From Acidobacteriota bacterium (GTDB lineage: Bacteria; Acidobacteriota; Vicinamibacteria; Vicinamibacterales; UBA2999), in the NCBI GenBank assembly GCA_030697165.1, contig JAUYQQ010000008.1:315001-379000 (forward strand): 64,000 nt of DNA. Direction: 5' to 3'. This document shows positions 30,979-40,158 of this stretch, one piece after another. Under the pieces are notes generated by a model. It had not been told where the DNA came from, ran no database searches, and saw nothing but the letters and a program-made list of their open reading frames with translations. The position numbers and the translations under genes are program-made. The stretch's first letter is position 1; each line of letters starts with the position of its first letter.

Positions 30979-31731
30979 ATGATCGAACGACAGGATCGGG
31001 ATGGCATTCGGGTGCTGCGCCTGGCGCATGGCAAGGTCAGCGCCATGGATATCGAGCTGGGCGAGGCCTTTACCGCGGAGCTGAAGGCCGCGGCTGACGC
31101 GCCGGTGCGCGCGGTGGTGGTCACGGGCACGGGCTCGTCGTTCTCTGCGGGCGTTGACCTGTTCCGGGTGATCAAGGACGGCCCGGCCTACGGCGAGCGC
31201 TTCCTTCCGGTGCTCGACACGATGCTGCGCGACACGCTGACCTTCCCGAAGCCGCTGATTGCGGCGGTCAATGGCCACGCTATTGCCGGCGGCTGCATCC
31301 TGGCCGCCGCCTGCGATCGCCGCATCATGGCCGAGGGCACCGGGCGCATGGGCGTGCCGGAGTTGGTGGTGGGCGTGCCGTTTCCGGCGCTGCCGCTGCA
31401 AATTGTCGCGGCGCGGGTGACCGATGCGGTGTTCCGCGACCTGGTCTTCACGGGACGCACGGTGCTGGCGGACGAGGCCGTCACGCTCGGCCTCGTCGAC
31501 GAGAAGTGCCCGGCCGAGTCGTTGCTTGAACGGGCCATTGCCGTGGCCAGCCAGCTCGCGAGCATCCCGGCCGGCGCGTTCGCGCTCACCAAGGAAGCCT
31601 TCACCACGCTCATCCTCGACCGCACGGCGTGCCTGTCAGATCTCAACGCGCGCGTCGTCCATGCCTGGACGCAAGCGCACACCTACGACACGATTCGCGC
31701 CTATCTCGAACGAACGGTTGGCAAAAGGTAG
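30979..31731 (+). CDS. Enoyl-CoA hydratase/isomerase family protein
   Basis: A 250-residue crotonase-fold protein. The oxyanion-hole segments are visible in GTGSSFSAGVDLFRV (about 55-69) and AVNGHAIAGGCILAAACDRR (about 96-115), followed by GRMGVPELVVGVPFP. The second catalytic Glu of true hydratases is not clearly at its place (PELVVGVPF), so an isomerase or other crotonase activity is possible. Divergent from the Nudix gene, with a shared promoter. Confidence 0.85.
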   Translation: MIERQDRDGIRVLRLAHGKVSAMDIELGEAFTAELKAAADAPVRAVVVTGTGSSFSAGVDLFRVIKDGPAYGERFLPVLDTMLRDTLTFPKPLIAAVNGHAIAGGCILAAACDRRIMAEGTGRMGVPELVVGVPFPALPLQIVAARVTDAVFRDLVFTGRTVLADEAVTLGLVDEKCPAESLLERAIAVASQLASIPAGAFALTKEAFTTLILDRTACLSDLNARVVHAWTQAHTYDTIRAYLERTVGKR

Positions 31732-31751
31732 AGTCCGGCTTTAGCCGGACT
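31732..31751. terminator. Palindrome between convergent genes
   Basis: AGTCCGGCT-TT-AGCCGGACT, a perfect 9-bp stem, starts right after the enoyl-CoA hydratase stop and overlaps the stop of the convergent gene. It is one module of the palindromic element at 34926 and 41253 and may serve as a two-way transcript end. No T-run. Confidence 0.6.
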
Positions 31752-33759
31752 ACTCCCACGTCCAGTCGCGCACGGACAATCCGAGAATGCGGCGATCGCT
31801 GCGGCCGAAGTCGGTTGGGCTCCACATCCGGCTGATCTCGGTTTCGATCATCAAGTGCGTCTGGCCTGGGGCCGGCTCCAAGTCCAGGAAGATCGCCGCG
31901 CTCCGCTTCAGGCCGTCGTCATAGACCAGCCGCTTGTCGGCCCACACGCGCGTGTGAACAGGACGCTCATCGGCGTCGGGGTGATCAACCCACGCCACGA
32001 ACTTCAGCACCTTGCCCTTGACCGGAACCATCGACAGCGAGCGCAGCTCGGTCCAGCGGCGGCCGGGGGAGCCGTCAGGTGACAGCTCGGGGTTGCTGAT
32101 GCCATAGCGGTAGTCCCACCCGAAACGCATGGACCGGTTGCGCGGCCGCAGGTCGCCGCGCGCGTCGGCATAGGTCAGCCCGGCGTGCGCGAGCACGAGC
32201 ACGAACGTCGCGCCCCAAACCACCGGCGACCATGGCCGCGGCTCCTCAGGCGTTCCCTGCTCCATCACGAACCAGAACGCCAGCGTCCAGAACGTGAGGG
32301 CCACGGGCATTGATTGCCCGGGCATTCCCATCATCGAGATGACTCCGAAGGCAGCCAGCGTCGCTCGCAACACACCCACCGCAAAGCGATCGGCCGACGG
32401 CGGCGGCCGCGAGAACAACGTCCACCCGAAGACCGCGCACCACGCGATCCACGGCAGGCTGCCCAGCACGCCGAGTTCCGCGAGCATGTGTCTGTACCAG
32501 CTCTGTGCGTTGTCGGGTACCAGGTTCTTGCCGTTAACCAACATCGAAAAGTCATTCACCAGCGTGTGGAAGGTGCCGATGCCGGTCCCACTGACGGGAT
32601 GCTCCCTGATCATCTGGACGGCCGCGGTCCCGTAGCCGAAGCGCTCCCAGAAAATCTCGAACACCGCCTGGCCCATGCTGACCTCTCCAAAGAACGGCAT
32701 ATAGCGGACAGCGCCTCGGCTGACGACGCTCGTCACCGCGGAGCCGGTGGCGGCCAGCCAGCCGACGAGGACGAGAGCAGCGAGCCCGGCCACGATCGGC
32801 AGCAACTGCCTGGCCGGTGGCAGCCGCCGCGATGGTCCCGCCGAACGACGCCACGCCAGCAGGCCCTCCACGGCGAGCGCGCCGATTCCAAGCACGAGGC
32901 CGATCAAGGCCGACCGCGAGCCGGACATCGCAACACCAAGGGCCGCCACCGACACGCCGATGATGCCGCCAATCGCGGGCCATGGCGGCGTCAGCCGGCG
33001 CGCCAGCAACACCAGCAGCGGCGCCCACAACGCGGCCACCGCACCCAGAATATTGGCGTCGCCGAGAGTGCCGGACGCGCGGCGCATGTACGGCCACTGG
33101 TGAGGATTCAGAAACTGGATGTCGATCGCGCCCTGGTAGAAGCTGATGAAGCAGGCCACGAACGCACCGGTTGCCATCGGGTAGATCGCACGGGCGCGGA
33201 ACTCTGCCAGCCCGCCGTTCGCATACCAGCCGAACAAACGATCGAACCACAGCAAACCCAACAGGTTGACCAGCGCCCAGTACGCGACCCCATGCGCGGC
33301 CTCCCAGGGCGTGATGCCAATGCTGGTGTTCGCCACGCCAGGCATGAACAGGGTCCAGATGCGGAAGTCGAGCTCGCGCAAGAAGACGATGGGCCACGAC
33401 ACGGCGATGACGAGAGCCCAGGCGACAAGTGGCCAGCGGAAGCGCGAAGGGACATTCCAGCGCCAGCCGGCGCGGCCGGAGAGGATCAGGCCGAGCAACG
33501 GCAATGCCCAGGCAATTTCAAGGCTCGCGCTCTCGAAGCGCCCGAGCGCCACGTGGATCGCCGGCGCCACGTACACCACTGACAACAGCAGGGTGGTCAC
33601 CACGCCTGGCCGCCAGCGGCCGGTAACGAGGCCGATCGCGAAGCCGGCGGTGGCGAGGCCCATCAGTTCGAGGTATGTGAGCCGGGTGGCGAGGTACAGC
33701 TGGGCGAACGCCACCACCAGCGTCGACGCGATCACCACGCCCTTAGTGAACGAATTCAT
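31750..33759 (-). CDS. O-antigen ligase/polymerase-like membrane protein
   Basis: A 669-residue protein with about twelve to fourteen transmembrane helices. The central region has GASGTLGDANILGAVAAL-like and AMSGSRSALIGLVLGIGALA segments, then a large periplasmic loop (HPVSGTGIGTFHTLVNDFSM), which is the pattern of the O-antigen ligase/Wzy family. About 130 extra C-terminal residues after the last helix form a soluble beta-rich domain (VLKFVAWVDHPDADERPVHT). The substrate is a surface glycan by family inference. The start overlaps rlmD by 4 bp. Confidence 0.8.
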   Translation of the reverse strand: MNSFTKGVVIASTLVVAFAQLYLATRLTYLELMGLATAGFAIGLVTGRWRPGVVTTLLLSVVYVAPAIHVALGRFESASLEIAWALPLLGLILSGRAGWRWNVPSRFRWPLVAWALVIAVSWPIVFLRELDFRIWTLFMPGVANTSIGITPWEAAHGVAYWALVNLLGLLWFDRLFGWYANGGLAEFRARAIYPMATGAFVACFISFYQGAIDIQFLNPHQWPYMRRASGTLGDANILGAVAALWAPLLVLLARRLTPPWPAIGGIIGVSVAALGVAMSGSRSALIGLVLGIGALAVEGLLAWRRSAGPSRRLPPARQLLPIVAGLAALVLVGWLAATGSAVTSVVSRGAVRYMPFFGEVSMGQAVFEIFWERFGYGTAAVQMIREHPVSGTGIGTFHTLVNDFSMLVNGKNLVPDNAQSWYRHMLAELGVLGSLPWIAWCAVFGWTLFSRPPPSADRFAVGVLRATLAAFGVISMMGMPGQSMPVALTFWTLAFWFVMEQGTPEEPRPWSPVVWGATFVLVLAHAGLTYADARGDLRPRNRSMRFGWDYRYGISNPELSPDGSPGRRWTELRSLSMVPVKGKVLKFVAWVDHPDADERPVHTRVWADKRLVYDDGLKRSAAIFLDLEPAPGQTHLMIETEISRMWSPTDFGRSDRRILGLSVRDWTWE

Positions 33760-34919
33760 CCGCGCGAAAAGGCCACCACGGTTTCAATGTGGTCGGTGTG
33801 AGGAAACATGTCGACGGGTTGAATGCTCGTCACGCGGTACCCGGCATTGAGGATAACCGGCAACTCGGCCGCCAGCGCCTCGGGATTGCAGGACACGTAA
33901 ACCGCCCTCGCCGGAGCCAGTTGGTTGAACACCCCGTCCAGCACCTCGGGCGGGCACCCCTGCCGCGGCGGATCGAGCACCACCGCGTCCCACTTGTCCC
34001 TGGCCACGCGCGGCAACGTGTCTTCGACGCTGGCCGTGATCAACCGCACCAGGCCGCCCGGAATGCGGTTCAGGCGGATGTTGGACTCGGCGTCCTTCAT
34101 GGCCTGGCGGTTCTCTTCCACCGCCGTCACCCGCGCGCCCGACTTGACCAGCGGCAGAGCGAACAACCCGCTGCCGCTGTACAGATCCAGAACCCGTGGT
34201 GGCCCCTCCGCCGCACTCGAGCACGCCAGCACGCCAGCACCGAAGCACCCTTCGACGACGAGCTTCACGATCTCCCGGGCCGCGCCGACGTTGGTCTGGA
34301 AGAACGCCGTCGGCGACACCAGGAACGACGTCTCGAGAATGCCGTCCTGCTTGACGTGGCTGTGGCCGTCAATCTTGATGGTTTCCGAGCCCACCATGAA
34401 GGGTCCAGGACGGTCGTTGATGTTGATGAAGAATCCGTCCGGGCGATCCGCCGAGGCCAGCAACCCTCGAATGGGTGTGCGCAGCGCCTTGTCGTTCTTC
34501 GTCACCACCAGCATGGCCACCGCCTGGCGGTCGTCCTCCGTGGTGCGGACGATGATGTGGCGGACGAGACCGTTACGTTGGGCGCCGACGCCGTAAATGC
34601 GGGCGCGCACCAGGCGATCGCGCAGCGCAAACGCAATGCGGTTGCCGCGATCGCTGTGCACCGGGCATTCGTCAACGCGGACAATCTGCTTCGATCCGCG
34701 GGCGTAGTGGCCCATCACCAGGCCGCGGCCCTGCCCTTCGGGCCCGAACACAAAGGCGACCTTGGTGCGGAACCGGTCTTCGCGCGGAGACGGCACGAGC
34801 GGCGGCACCGGCATGCCCAGCAACCGCGCCAGCCGCGCCTGTTTCTGGAGCAGCTGCTCGGCGTAATCGACACCGGGCAGGCTGCATCCTCCGCAGACGC
34901 CGAAATGTTTACAGTGCAT
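33756..34919 (-). CDS. rlmD: 23S rRNA (uracil-5)-methyltransferase, RlmD/RumA family
   Basis: A 387-residue RNA m5U methyltransferase. The N-terminal iron-sulfur cluster cysteines are in CKHFGVCGGCSL; there is no TRAM domain before them. SAM motif I is VLDLYSGSGLFALPLV, then DPPRQGCPPEVL and the catalytic Cys motif YVSCNPEALAAEL. Whether it modifies U1939, U747 or tRNA cannot be told from sequence. A run GCFGAGVLACSSAAEGPP just before motif I is encoded by a phrase repeat (34211-34250) and is an apparent insertion. Confidence 0.88.
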   Translation of the reverse strand: MHCKHFGVCGGCSLPGVDYAEQLLQKQARLARLLGMPVPPLVPSPREDRFRTKVAFVFGPEGQGRGLVMGHYARGSKQIVRVDECPVHSDRGNRIAFALRDRLVRARIYGVGAQRNGLVRHIIVRTTEDDRQAVAMLVVTKNDKALRTPIRGLLASADRPDGFFININDRPGPFMVGSETIKIDGHSHVKQDGILETSFLVSPTAFFQTNVGAAREIVKLVVEGCFGAGVLACSSAAEGPPRVLDLYSGSGLFALPLVKSGARVTAVEENRQAMKDAESNIRLNRIPGGLVRLITASVEDTLPRVARDKWDAVVLDPPRQGCPPEVLDGVFNQLAPARAVYVSCNPEALAAELPVILNAGYRVTSIQPVDMFPHTDHIETVVAFSRG

Positions 34920-34925
34920 GGTGTG

Positions 34926-34975
34926 GTCCGCCTAAAGGCGGACACTACAGATGTAGCGTCCGGCTTCAGCCGGAC
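34926..34975. repeat. Tripartite palindromic element (50 bp)
   Basis: Three palindromes in series: GTCCGCCTAAAGGCGGAC (34926-34943), CTACA-GA-TGTAG (34945-34956) and GTCCGGCTTCAGCCGGAC (34958-34975), separated by single bases A and C. The same three-part architecture occurs in frame in glmU at 41253-41310. It fills the rlmD-FKBP gap and ends at the FKBP stop codon. Confidence 0.85.
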
Positions 34976-35430
34976 TACTTGACTTCGAGCAGCTCAACCT
35001 CGAACACGAGCGTCGCGTTTGGCGGAATGACGCCGCCGGCCCCGCCGGCGCCGTAGCCCAGGGCGGGCGGAATGGTCAGCACCCGCGTGCCGCCCACCTT
35101 CATGCCGGCAAAGCCCTTGTCCCACCCGGCAATGACCTGCCCGCCACCGAGCGGAAACTCGAACGGGTCATTACGGTCTTTGGAGCTATCGAACTTCGCG
35201 CCGCGCTTGTCGGCCTTCGACGCGTCGAACAACCAGCCGGTGTAATGCACCCGCACCACCCGCCCAGACACAGCTTCGGCGCCGTCGCCAACCTTCGAGT
35301 CGACCATCTGCAGTTCGTTGACGCCGGTATTAGCCATGGGAGCCCCTTCGGTGGGTTCAGAAGTTGGAGTAGAGCCGCCGCACGCGATGGTGGCGAACAA
35401 GAGCAGCGACGCGAACGATAGTCTTTTCAT
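34975..35430 (-). CDS. FKBP-type peptidyl-prolyl isomerase lipoprotein
   Basis: A 151-residue protein. The leader [20 protein letters not shown] ends in a lipobox Cys, so it is an anchored lipoprotein. The FKBP domain (about 55-150) is complete: [49 protein letters not shown] and [20 protein letters not shown]. It assists folding of exported proteins. The frame is open further upstream but there it crosses the tRNA gene, so the ATG at 35430 is the start. Confidence 0.9.
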   Translation of the reverse strand: MKRLSFASLLLFATIACGGSTPTSEPTEGAPMANTGVNELQMVDSKVGDGAEAVSGRVVRVHYTGWLFDASKADKRGAKFDSSKDRNDPFEFPLGGGQVIAGWDKGFAGMKVGGTRVLTIPPALGYGAGGAGGVIPPNATLVFEVELLEVK

Positions 35431-35580
35431 GTAGGTGTCTCTAACTGGCAATCTGTCTAGCGAGGCGAAGCGAGCGAGTATTGCGGTACCAGGGATTCGC
35501 ACTGTTGGCGGCGCGCTAGCGCCGACAATTGAGTCCGACTCCCTCTCTCTCCGCCGAACGAGGCGAAAAGCCGAGTGAGT

Positions 35581-35670
<90 letters not shown>

Positions 35671-35675
35671 GCAAG

Positions 35676-35748
35676 TCAGTAGCCAGTATCCGGTAGCCAG
35701 ATGCCAGAAAGCCAAACGTTTTTCTGGCTACTGGCTACTGGCTACTGA
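35676..35748. repeat. CAGTAGCCAG phrase hairpin
   Basis: Units CAGTAGCCAGTATCCGGTAG and CCAGATGCCAGAAA face TTTCTGGCTACTGGCTACTG with a loop containing GTTTTT. Sits between serS and tRNA-Ser. Same family at 49914, 54008 and 58855. Confidence 0.75.
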
Positions 35749-37021
35749 TCTTATCCCGCCCACCCATGTATGGCCTGAGCGCTTCGGGAATCAGCACCGA
35801 ACCATCGGCCTGCTGGTAGTTCTCGAGAATGGCGATCAACGTGCGCCCGACGGCCAGGCCCGAACCATTCAGCGTATGCACGTGCTCGGCCTTGCCGGTG
35901 CCGGCCGGCCGGAACTTGATGTTGGCGCGGCGCGCCTGGAACCCCTCGCAGTTCGAGCACGACGAGATCTCGCGGTAGGCTTTCTGGCTGGGCAGCCACA
36001 CCTCGATGTCGTAGGTCTTGGCCGAGCCGAAGCCCATGTCGCCGGTGCAGAGCACCATGGTTCGATACGGCAACCCGAGCAGCTGCAGCACGCGTTCGGC
36101 GTTCGCGGTCAGGCTCTCGAGCTCGTCGTACGACGTTTCCGGCGCCGCGAACTTCACTAACTCCACCTTGTCGAACTGGTGCTGGCGGATCAGTCCGCGC
36201 ACGTCGGCGCCGTACGAACCGGCTTCGCTGCGGAAGCACGGCGTGTAGGCGGTGTACTTCATCGGCAACAGCCGGCCGTCGAGAATCTCGCCGCGGTAGA
36301 GATTGGTGACCGGCACCTCGGCGGTCGGAATCAGGTACAGATCCCAGTCTCCTGCGATCTTGAACAGGTCCGACTCGAACTTCGGCAGCTGGCCGGTGCC
36401 GTAGAGCGTGGACGAAGACACCAGGAACGGCGGCAGCACCTCGGTGTAGCCGTGCTCGTTGGTGTGCAGGTTCAGCATGAAGTTGATCAGCGCGCGCTCG
36501 AGCTGCGCGCCGGCGCCCATCAGGACCGCGAAGCGCGAACCCGAGATCTTGGTGGCCCGCTCGAAGTCGATGATGCCCAGGTGCGGACCGAGGTCCCAAT
36601 GCGCCTTCGCCTCGAAGGCCAGCGGCGCCGGGTCGCCCCACGTGCGCACCACCACGTTGTCGGCCGCGCTCTTCCCCACCGGCACGCTCGCGTGCGGCAG
36701 GTTGGGCAGCGTTTCCAGGATCAGCGTGCGCTGGCGCTCGGCGGCCTCGAGCTCCACTTCCATCTGCTTGATCTTCTGGTTGCGCAGCTTGCTCGCCTCG
36801 TACAGGTGCTGCACTTCCTGTCCCTGCCGCTTGGCCCGCGCCACCTGGTCGCCCGAGGTGTTCTGCTCGCGCTTCAGACCTTCGATGGCGGGAATCAGTC
36901 GCCGGCGCTGGGTTTCGTAGGTCGCCAGTTGCTGCAGCTCGGCCTTCGCGTCGAGGCCGCGATTGCTCAGGCCCAGCTGAACCGCTTCGATGTTGTCGCG
37001 AACGTAAATGGGGTCAAGCAT
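35735..37021 (-). CDS. serS: Seryl-tRNA synthetase
   Basis: A 428-residue class II synthetase. It begins [20 protein letters not shown], the start of the long antiparallel coiled-coil arm (about 25-105) that grips the long variable arm of tRNA-Ser. Class II motifs follow: motif 2 in [20 protein letters not shown] and motif 3 in [20 protein letters not shown]. It charges tRNA-Ser and also, by established knowledge, tRNA-Sec, which links it to the selenoprotein at 28844. The cognate tRNA gene lies directly downstream. Confidence 0.97.
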   Translation of the reverse strand: MLDPIYVRDNIEAVQLGLSNRGLDAKAELQQLATYETQRRRLIPAIEGLKREQNTSGDQVARAKRQGQEVQHLYEASKLRNQKIKQMEVELEAAERQRTLILETLPNLPHASVPVGKSAADNVVVRTWGDPAPLAFEAKAHWDLGPHLGIIDFERATKISGSRFAVLMGAGAQLERALINFMLNLHTNEHGYTEVLPPFLVSSSTLYGTGQLPKFESDLFKIAGDWDLYLIPTAEVPVTNLYRGEILDGRLLPMKYTAYTPCFRSEAGSYGADVRGLIRQHQFDKVELVKFAAPETSYDELESLTANAERVLQLLGLPYRTMVLCTGDMGFGSAKTYDIEVWLPSQKAYREISSCSNCEGFQARRANIKFRPAGTGKAEHVHTLNGSGLAVGRTLIAILENYQQADGSVLIPEALRPYMGGRDKISSQ

Positions 37022-37058
37022 GTGGTGTCTCAGGCCGCGTCGAGCGCCGCCGGTGAAC

Positions 37059-37071
37059 TATTCTAGGGTAT
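37059..37071 (+). promoter_or_regulatory. galU -10 element, leaderless; divergent use for serS
   Basis: TATTCT (37059-37064) is followed by 7 nt and the galU ATG. On the other strand TAGAAT (37065-37060) can serve serS with a leader of about 30 nt. No clear -35 for either direction. Confidence 0.5.
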
Positions 37072-37956
37072 ATGAGCTCCACGGTTCGTAAGGTCGTCTT
37101 CCCCGCCGCCGGCCTGGGCACGCGCTTCCTGCCCGCCACCAAGGCACAGCCCAAGGAAATGCTGCCCCTCGTCGACAAGCCGACTATCCAGTACGGGGTC
37201 GAGGAAGCCGTCCACTCGGGCGTCCCCAACATCATCCTGGTCACCGGCCGCGGCAAGAACGCCATCGAAGACCACTTCGACGTCTCCAAGGAACTCGAAT
37301 CCTTTCTCGAAAGCCGCGGCAAGCGCGAGCTGGCCGAGGAAGTCCGCAAGATCTCGGATCAGATCAACGTCTCGTACGTCCGCCAGGGCGAACCGCTCGG
37401 CCTGGGCCACGCCGTCCTCGTCACCGAAACCCTCGTCGGCAACGAACCCTTCGCCGTCATCCTTGCAGACGATGTGATCGATGCGGAGCCGCCGGCGCTG
37501 GCGCAGATGATCGCGGTGTTCGAGAAGGCGGGCGGGCCGGTGCTGGCGGTCGAACGCGTGCCGATGGACCAGGTCTCGAACTACGGCGTGATTGCCGGCG
37601 AGCCGGCACCCGAGTTCGGCAAGGGCGTCTATCGCGTGACCGATCTCGTCGAGAAGCCGGCCCGCGAGGACGCGCCGTCGGACCTCGCCATCATCGGCCG
37701 CTACATCCTGACGCCCGACATCTTCCCTGCCCTCCACGACACGGCGAAGGACAAGTCCGGCGAGATCCAGCTGACCAACGGCTTGCGCAAGCTCCTGGAG
37801 TCGCGGCCGATCTACGCGTATGAAGTGGACGGCGTGCGCCACGACACCGGCAACAAGCTGGGGTTCCTGAAGGCGACGGTGTATTTTGCGATGAAGCGGC
37901 CCGAGCTCGCCAAGCCGTTCCTGGAATACCTGGCGCAGGTCATTAACAAGAGCTAA
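37072..37956 (+). CDS. galU: UTP-glucose-1-phosphate uridylyltransferase
   Basis: A 294-residue nucleotidyltransferase. The signature PAAGLGTRFLPATKAQPKEM is at 12-31, followed by LPLVDKPTIQYGVEEAVHSG. It makes UDP-glucose for envelope polysaccharides. Other family landmarks are HAVLVTETLVGNEPFAVILA and the catalytic Asp region LADDVID. The length fits. The mRNA is predicted to be leaderless. Confidence 0.95.
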   Translation: MSSTVRKVVFPAAGLGTRFLPATKAQPKEMLPLVDKPTIQYGVEEAVHSGVPNIILVTGRGKNAIEDHFDVSKELESFLESRGKRELAEEVRKISDQINVSYVRQGEPLGLGHAVLVTETLVGNEPFAVILADDVIDAEPPALAQMIAVFEKAGGPVLAVERVPMDQVSNYGVIAGEPAPEFGKGVYRVTDLVEKPAREDAPSDLAIIGRYILTPDIFPALHDTAKDKSGEIQLTNGLRKLLESRPIYAYEVDGVRHDTGNKLGFLKATVYFAMKRPELAKPFLEYLAQVINKS

Positions 37957-37999
37957 AGAGTTCAAGAGAATATGTTTCTCCTGATCTCCTGAGCTCCTG
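37957..37999. repeat. CTCCTGATCTCCTG phrase repeat
   Basis: AGAGTTCAAGAGAA faces TTCTCCTGATCTCCTGAGCT with further CTCCTG units, between convergent galU and the zinc-ribbon gene. Same phrase at 62385-62435. Confidence 0.6.
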
Positions 38000-38338
38000 T
38001 TAGGTCGTGGTGCTGGGCTTGTTGGCTTTGGGCGTCTCGGCCTTGGTTTCCGTCTTCGTTTCCGTCTTCGTTTCGGTCTTCGTCTCGGACTTGGTCTCGC
38101 CCGCCGTCGTGCTGGCGGTCGACTCTTTCGCCGCGCCGGTGCCCAAGTCGCTCTTGCCGCCGCGGCCGTAGTCGGTCAGGTAGAACCCCGAGCCCTTGAA
38201 CTGGATCGCCGGCGACGAGAACAGCTTGCTGACCGCGCCGCCGCACTTGGGGCAGAGGTCGATCGGCGCATCCGAGAATTTCTGGATCACCTCAAAGCGG
38301 TGCGCGCAAGCGGTGCATTCATACTCATAGAGCGGCAT
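38000..38338 (-). CDS. FmdB-family zinc-ribbon protein
   Basis: A 112-residue protein. The N-terminal FmdB/CxxC ribbon is complete: MPLYEYECTACAHRFEVIQK then CPKCGGAVSKLFSSPAIQFK, followed by GSGFYLTDY, typical of the family. The last 45 residues are a low-complexity tail with repeated Glu-Thr-Lys triplets, encoded by tandem TTCGTTTCCGTC units, and differ in length between relatives. Role unknown; possibly RNA or protein binding. It is 3 bp downstream of the DUF885 gene. Confidence 0.88.
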   Translation of the reverse strand: MPLYEYECTACAHRFEVIQKFSDAPIDLCPKCGGAVSKLFSSPAIQFKGSGFYLTDYGRGGKSDLGTGAAKESTASTTAGETKSETKTETKTETKTETKAETPKANKPSTTT

Positions 38339-38341
38339 TCG

Positions 38342-40000
38342 TTACTCCAACACTACGTCCGACGACCCATCAAGCATGAGGCGCCGCAGCGCCCAGAACG
38401 GCGCGGAGCCCTGGGCGAGCAGCGCATCGTGGAACGCGCGCAGCGAGGGCTTGCCGCCTTGCTGCTCGTACCAGTCGCGGCGCAGCTTCAGCAGCATCAG
38501 CTTGCCTGCTGAATAAACAAGATACGTCGGATCGAAGGTCCCGCGCTCGGCTTCGCGGCGGGCATTGGCCTCTTCGAGGAACGCTTCGTCGCGGAAAAAC
38601 CGCACCCCCTGCTCCACCGACCAGTCTTCGGTGTGCAGGCGAATGCCGACAATGAAGCGGGCGAGACGAACGAGCGACTCGGCGAGTTGCCCCAGCTTCA
38701 GGGCGTGGTCACCCTTGCCGAAGCCGGCCTCGAGCATCATCTGCTCGCAGTAATGGGCCCAGCCCTCCATGTAGGACGCCGGCGCGAACATGGTCGAGCG
38801 CCGGACCTTCGAGTCCACCGTGCGCAGGTGCTGGTAGTGCAGGAAGTGGCCGGGATACACCTCGTGGATCGAGATGGCCATGAGCGTCGGGTTGTTGAAG
38901 TCGCGAAGGTGTTCGGCCTTGCGCTCCGCGTCCCATTTCGGGTCCACGTCGGTCAGGTAGTAGATCGCCCGCGAGGGCTTGGATTCGTACGGGCCCGGCG
39001 TCCACATGCTGGCCGACGACCAGCGGAAGAACTCGGGCGTCGCGGCCACGGCGACGCCGGGGCTGTCGGGAATCGCCACGACCGGGTTGCGCGACAGGAA
39101 GGTGTGAAGTTCGTCGAGGTGTTCCCGCGCGGTCGTGATCAGCGCGCCCGGGGCGGGGTGCTGCGACTTGGCCTTGCGCCACACGGCGATCGGGTCGCCG
39201 CCGTTCTGGCGCCCCGCCAGCTGGCGGAACTCTTCCTGGGTCGCGGCCAGTTCGCGGGTCGCGATCGCCAGCAGGCGATCGACCGGCAGGGTAATGCCCT
39301 CTTCGAGCCGCAGCTTCTGTTCGAACTTGTCACGACCGAGCCGGAACGAGCCCTTGGCCTTCGGCCGAATGTCGTTCTCGAGGTCGGCGACGTACGCGCC
39401 CATGGTCTGCACCGCTTCGGTGCAGGCATCGGCGAGGTCGCCGAGCAGGTGCATATCGTCAACGTTCGAGAAGGCGCGCGGCAAGTCGGTGTCGATAAAC
39501 GCCATGGCGCCGCGCCAGGTGTCGATGCCGACCTTCACGAAAATCGCCGGTGGGTCCTTGATGTTGTCGCGGGCCGCCTGCACGAGCCGAGGCACCTGCC
39601 GCAATTTCGACAGGACGCGGCGCGCGCGGTCGGTCTCGGGGGCGTAGGTGAAAATGGCCTGGGCGGCCAGGCTCGAGGCCAGGGTGTCGGCGTACACGTG
39701 CGGATTGCGTTCCCAGGGCCGCGTCGCTTCGAGGTCGAACTGGCGCGCCCGGATGTTGGCCGAAACAATCTGGTGCTCGACCTGCTCGCGTAGGGGCAAG
39801 TTGGCGTGGGGAATGCCATCGAGGCGCCGGGCGAAGCCGGCAAGCGCGCTCGTGTGGGTGTCGATGGCCGTACGACGGTAATCCTCTAAGAGGTCGTCAT
39901 GGATGTGAACACCGTCCATGGTCGCCCCGGTCGGGTGGACCTCGTAGAGATATGCGAGATAGTCGTCGACGAAGTGGGGTAGTGGTTCAGCCGCGTGCAT
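38342..40000 (-). CDS. DUF885-family putative zinc metallopeptidase
   Basis: A 552-residue protein of the DUF885 family. The conserved HExxPGH-type motif appears as SIHEVYPGHFLHYQ (about 385-398), the probable metal site. A second conserved region is SYMEGWAHYCEQMMLEAGF with a candidate third ligand Glu. The start MHAAEPLPHF is chosen because GATATC lies exactly 7 nt upstream and the earlier sequence contains an inverted repeat. No signal peptide is evident. Peptide substrates are inferred from family only. Confidence 0.8.
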   Translation of the reverse strand: MHAAEPLPHFVDDYLAYLYEVHPTGATMDGVHIHDDLLEDYRRTAIDTHTSALAGFARRLDGIPHANLPLREQVEHQIVSANIRARQFDLEATRPWERNPHVYADTLASSLAAQAIFTYAPETDRARRVLSKLRQVPRLVQAARDNIKDPPAIFVKVGIDTWRGAMAFIDTDLPRAFSNVDDMHLLGDLADACTEAVQTMGAYVADLENDIRPKAKGSFRLGRDKFEQKLRLEEGITLPVDRLLAIATRELAATQEEFRQLAGRQNGGDPIAVWRKAKSQHPAPGALITTAREHLDELHTFLSRNPVVAIPDSPGVAVAATPEFFRWSSASMWTPGPYESKPSRAIYYLTDVDPKWDAERKAEHLRDFNNPTLMAISIHEVYPGHFLHYQHLRTVDSKVRRSTMFAPASYMEGWAHYCEQMMLEAGFGKGDHALKLGQLAESLVRLARFIVGIRLHTEDWSVEQGVRFFRDEAFLEEANARREAERGTFDPTYLVYSAGKLMLLKLRRDWYEQQGGKPSLRAFHDALLAQGSAPFWALRRLMLDGSSDVVLE

Positions 40001-40019
40001 CAGGTTCGATATCCGGAAT

Positions 40020-40042
40020 GGACCGTTCCTACGGAACGGTCC
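40020..40042. repeat. Perfect 10-bp inverted repeat
   Basis: GGACCGTTCC-TAC-GGAACGGTCC lies just upstream of the DUF885 start and before the divergent rsmI promoter. It could be an operator or another palindromic module; no T-run. Confidence 0.6.
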
Positions 40043-40140
40043 CAGTACCTTCGGTGAGCACAATCGTTGAGGCCTTCGACTCCCCTGATACGCTCCACTA
40101 AGACGGCCGCGATCACGGGAAAGCGGCCATCTCGCAATGG

Positions 40141-40158
40141 TACAATAAAATGCGGCTG
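40141..40158 (+). promoter_or_regulatory. rsmI -10 element
   Basis: TACAAT (40141-40146) predicts a start near 40153, past the first ATG (40150) and about 5 nt before the second ATG (40159). This decides the rsmI start in favour of 40159. Confidence 0.5.
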
